Shown here piece by piece: positions 6,216 through 6,255 of a stretch of 6,255 nucleotides of DNA (the stretch's first letter is position 1; the number at the start of each line of letters is the position of its first letter). The position numbers and the translations under genes are program-made. The stretch is from contig JAJYJL010000536.1 in the NCBI GenBank assembly GCA_021789565.1, positions 1-6,255 of the forward strand, written 5' to 3'. The DNA comes from Acidobacteriota bacterium. Its GTDB lineage: Bacteria > Acidobacteriota > Terriglobia > UBA7540. The notes below the pieces were generated by a model, which saw only the letters and a list, made by a program, of their open reading frames with translations, made no database searches and was not told the DNA's origin.

Positions 6216-6246
6216 ATTCTATTCTCAAGTTATGGTGGACGGCACA
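6216..6246 (-). repeat. Right terminal inverted repeat (tnsA-proximal end)
   Basis: This is a perfect 31-bp inverted copy of 12-42, ending GGACGGCACA on the plus strand. It contains the outermost TnsB-type site of the right end. The ACA tip matches the Tn7-family end rule. Confidence 0.95.
6220..6242 (-). promoter_or_regulatory. TnsB-type end-binding site R1 (outermost right)
   Basis: This inverted copy of the end motif is identical to L1. It is separated from R2 by 77 bp, and that gap holds the upstream arms of the inverted repeats that pair with the tnsA start region. Confidence 0.8.
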
Positions 6247-6251
6247 GCTAG
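6247..6251. repeat. Probable 5-bp target-site duplication, right copy
   Basis: GCTAG lies immediately outside the right end and differs from the left copy GTTAG (7-11) at the second base, a C/T transition. With only 20 bp of flank in total, the target site cannot be identified. Confidence 0.5.
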
Positions 6252-6255
6252 AGGA

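Larger units (their letters stand above)
12..6246. mobile_element. Complete cargo-free Tn7-like transposon (TnsA-TnsB-TnsC-TniQ)
   Basis: The element is defined by a perfect 31-bp terminal inverted repeat (12-42 and 6216-6246) with 5'-TGT...ACA-3' tips, as in Tn7 and its relatives. Between the ends lie only four overlapping minus-strand genes in the canonical Tn7 order, tnsA-tnsB-tnsC-tniQ. Just 5 bp separate the tniQ stop from the nearest inner end repeat, so no cargo, cas genes or CRISPR array is present. Flanking bases GTTAG (7-11) and GCTAG (6247-6251) resemble a 5-bp target duplication with one mismatch. All four reading frames are open, and the main motifs are present apart from a Thr at the usual TnsA Lys position, so the element may be functional. 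The lack of cargo makes it behave in size and content like a large insertion sequence. Confidence 0.93.

Noticed and set aside
12..6246. CRISPR-associated transposon
   Set aside because: No cas gene, CRISPR repeat array or space for one exists; the repeated motifs at the ends are transposase sites in inverted arrangement. TniQ is a long TnsD-type protein with its own DNA-binding modules.

Overview
The window is almost exactly one mobile element: a complete, cargo-free Tn7-like transposon of 6,235 bp (12-6246). It is bounded by a perfect 31-bp terminal inverted repeat that starts 5'-TGTG and ends CACA-3'. Only 11 bp and 9 bp of flanking DNA are present, with no host gene, so the host cannot be named. 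GC-rich coding sequence, strong Shine-Dalgarno sites and tightly overlapping genes point to a GC-rich bacterium.

All four genes lie on the minus strand in the Tn7 order. They are tnsA (5348-6079, TnsA-type endonuclease), tnsB (3177-5351, DDE transposase), tnsC (1978-3177, AAA+ regulator) and a tniQ/tnsD-type target selector (72-1985). Successive genes overlap by 4, 1 and 8 bp, so this reads as one translationally coupled operon. The expected division of labour follows the family: TnsB binds the repeated sites in both ends and joins 3' ends to target, TnsA cuts the 5' ends, TniQ picks the site, and TnsC bridges TniQ to TnsAB. There are no cas genes, no CRISPR repeats and no room for cargo.

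The ends carry five copies of a ~23-bp motif, core TCCACCrTAACTTGAGAA: two at the tniQ end (16-38, 44-66) and three at the tnsA end (6092-6114, 6123-6145, 6220-6242), all pointing inward. These are the probable TnsB sites. The innermost right-end site abuts the tnsA Shine-Dalgarno, and the middle one overlaps the likely transcription start, which suggests autoregulation.

The most interesting signal lies in the tnsA leader. Two nested inverted repeats pair the tnsA start region (6066-6091) with sequence between the outer and middle TnsB sites (6160-6177 and 6204-6213). An RNA entering from outside the element could fold so that the tnsA start codon is buried in about 25 base pairs. An RNA starting at the internal promoter candidate (-10 at 6147-6152) would lack the upstream arms and stay open. 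This is the logic of the read-through protection known from IS10 and IS50, here in a Tn7-like element.

Other oddities are a TnsA with Thr where the catalytic Lys is expected, a TniQ protein with an embedded XRE-type helix-turn-helix and a tail of tandem HTH-like repeats, and a 5-bp target duplication with one mismatch (GTTAG/GCTAG).
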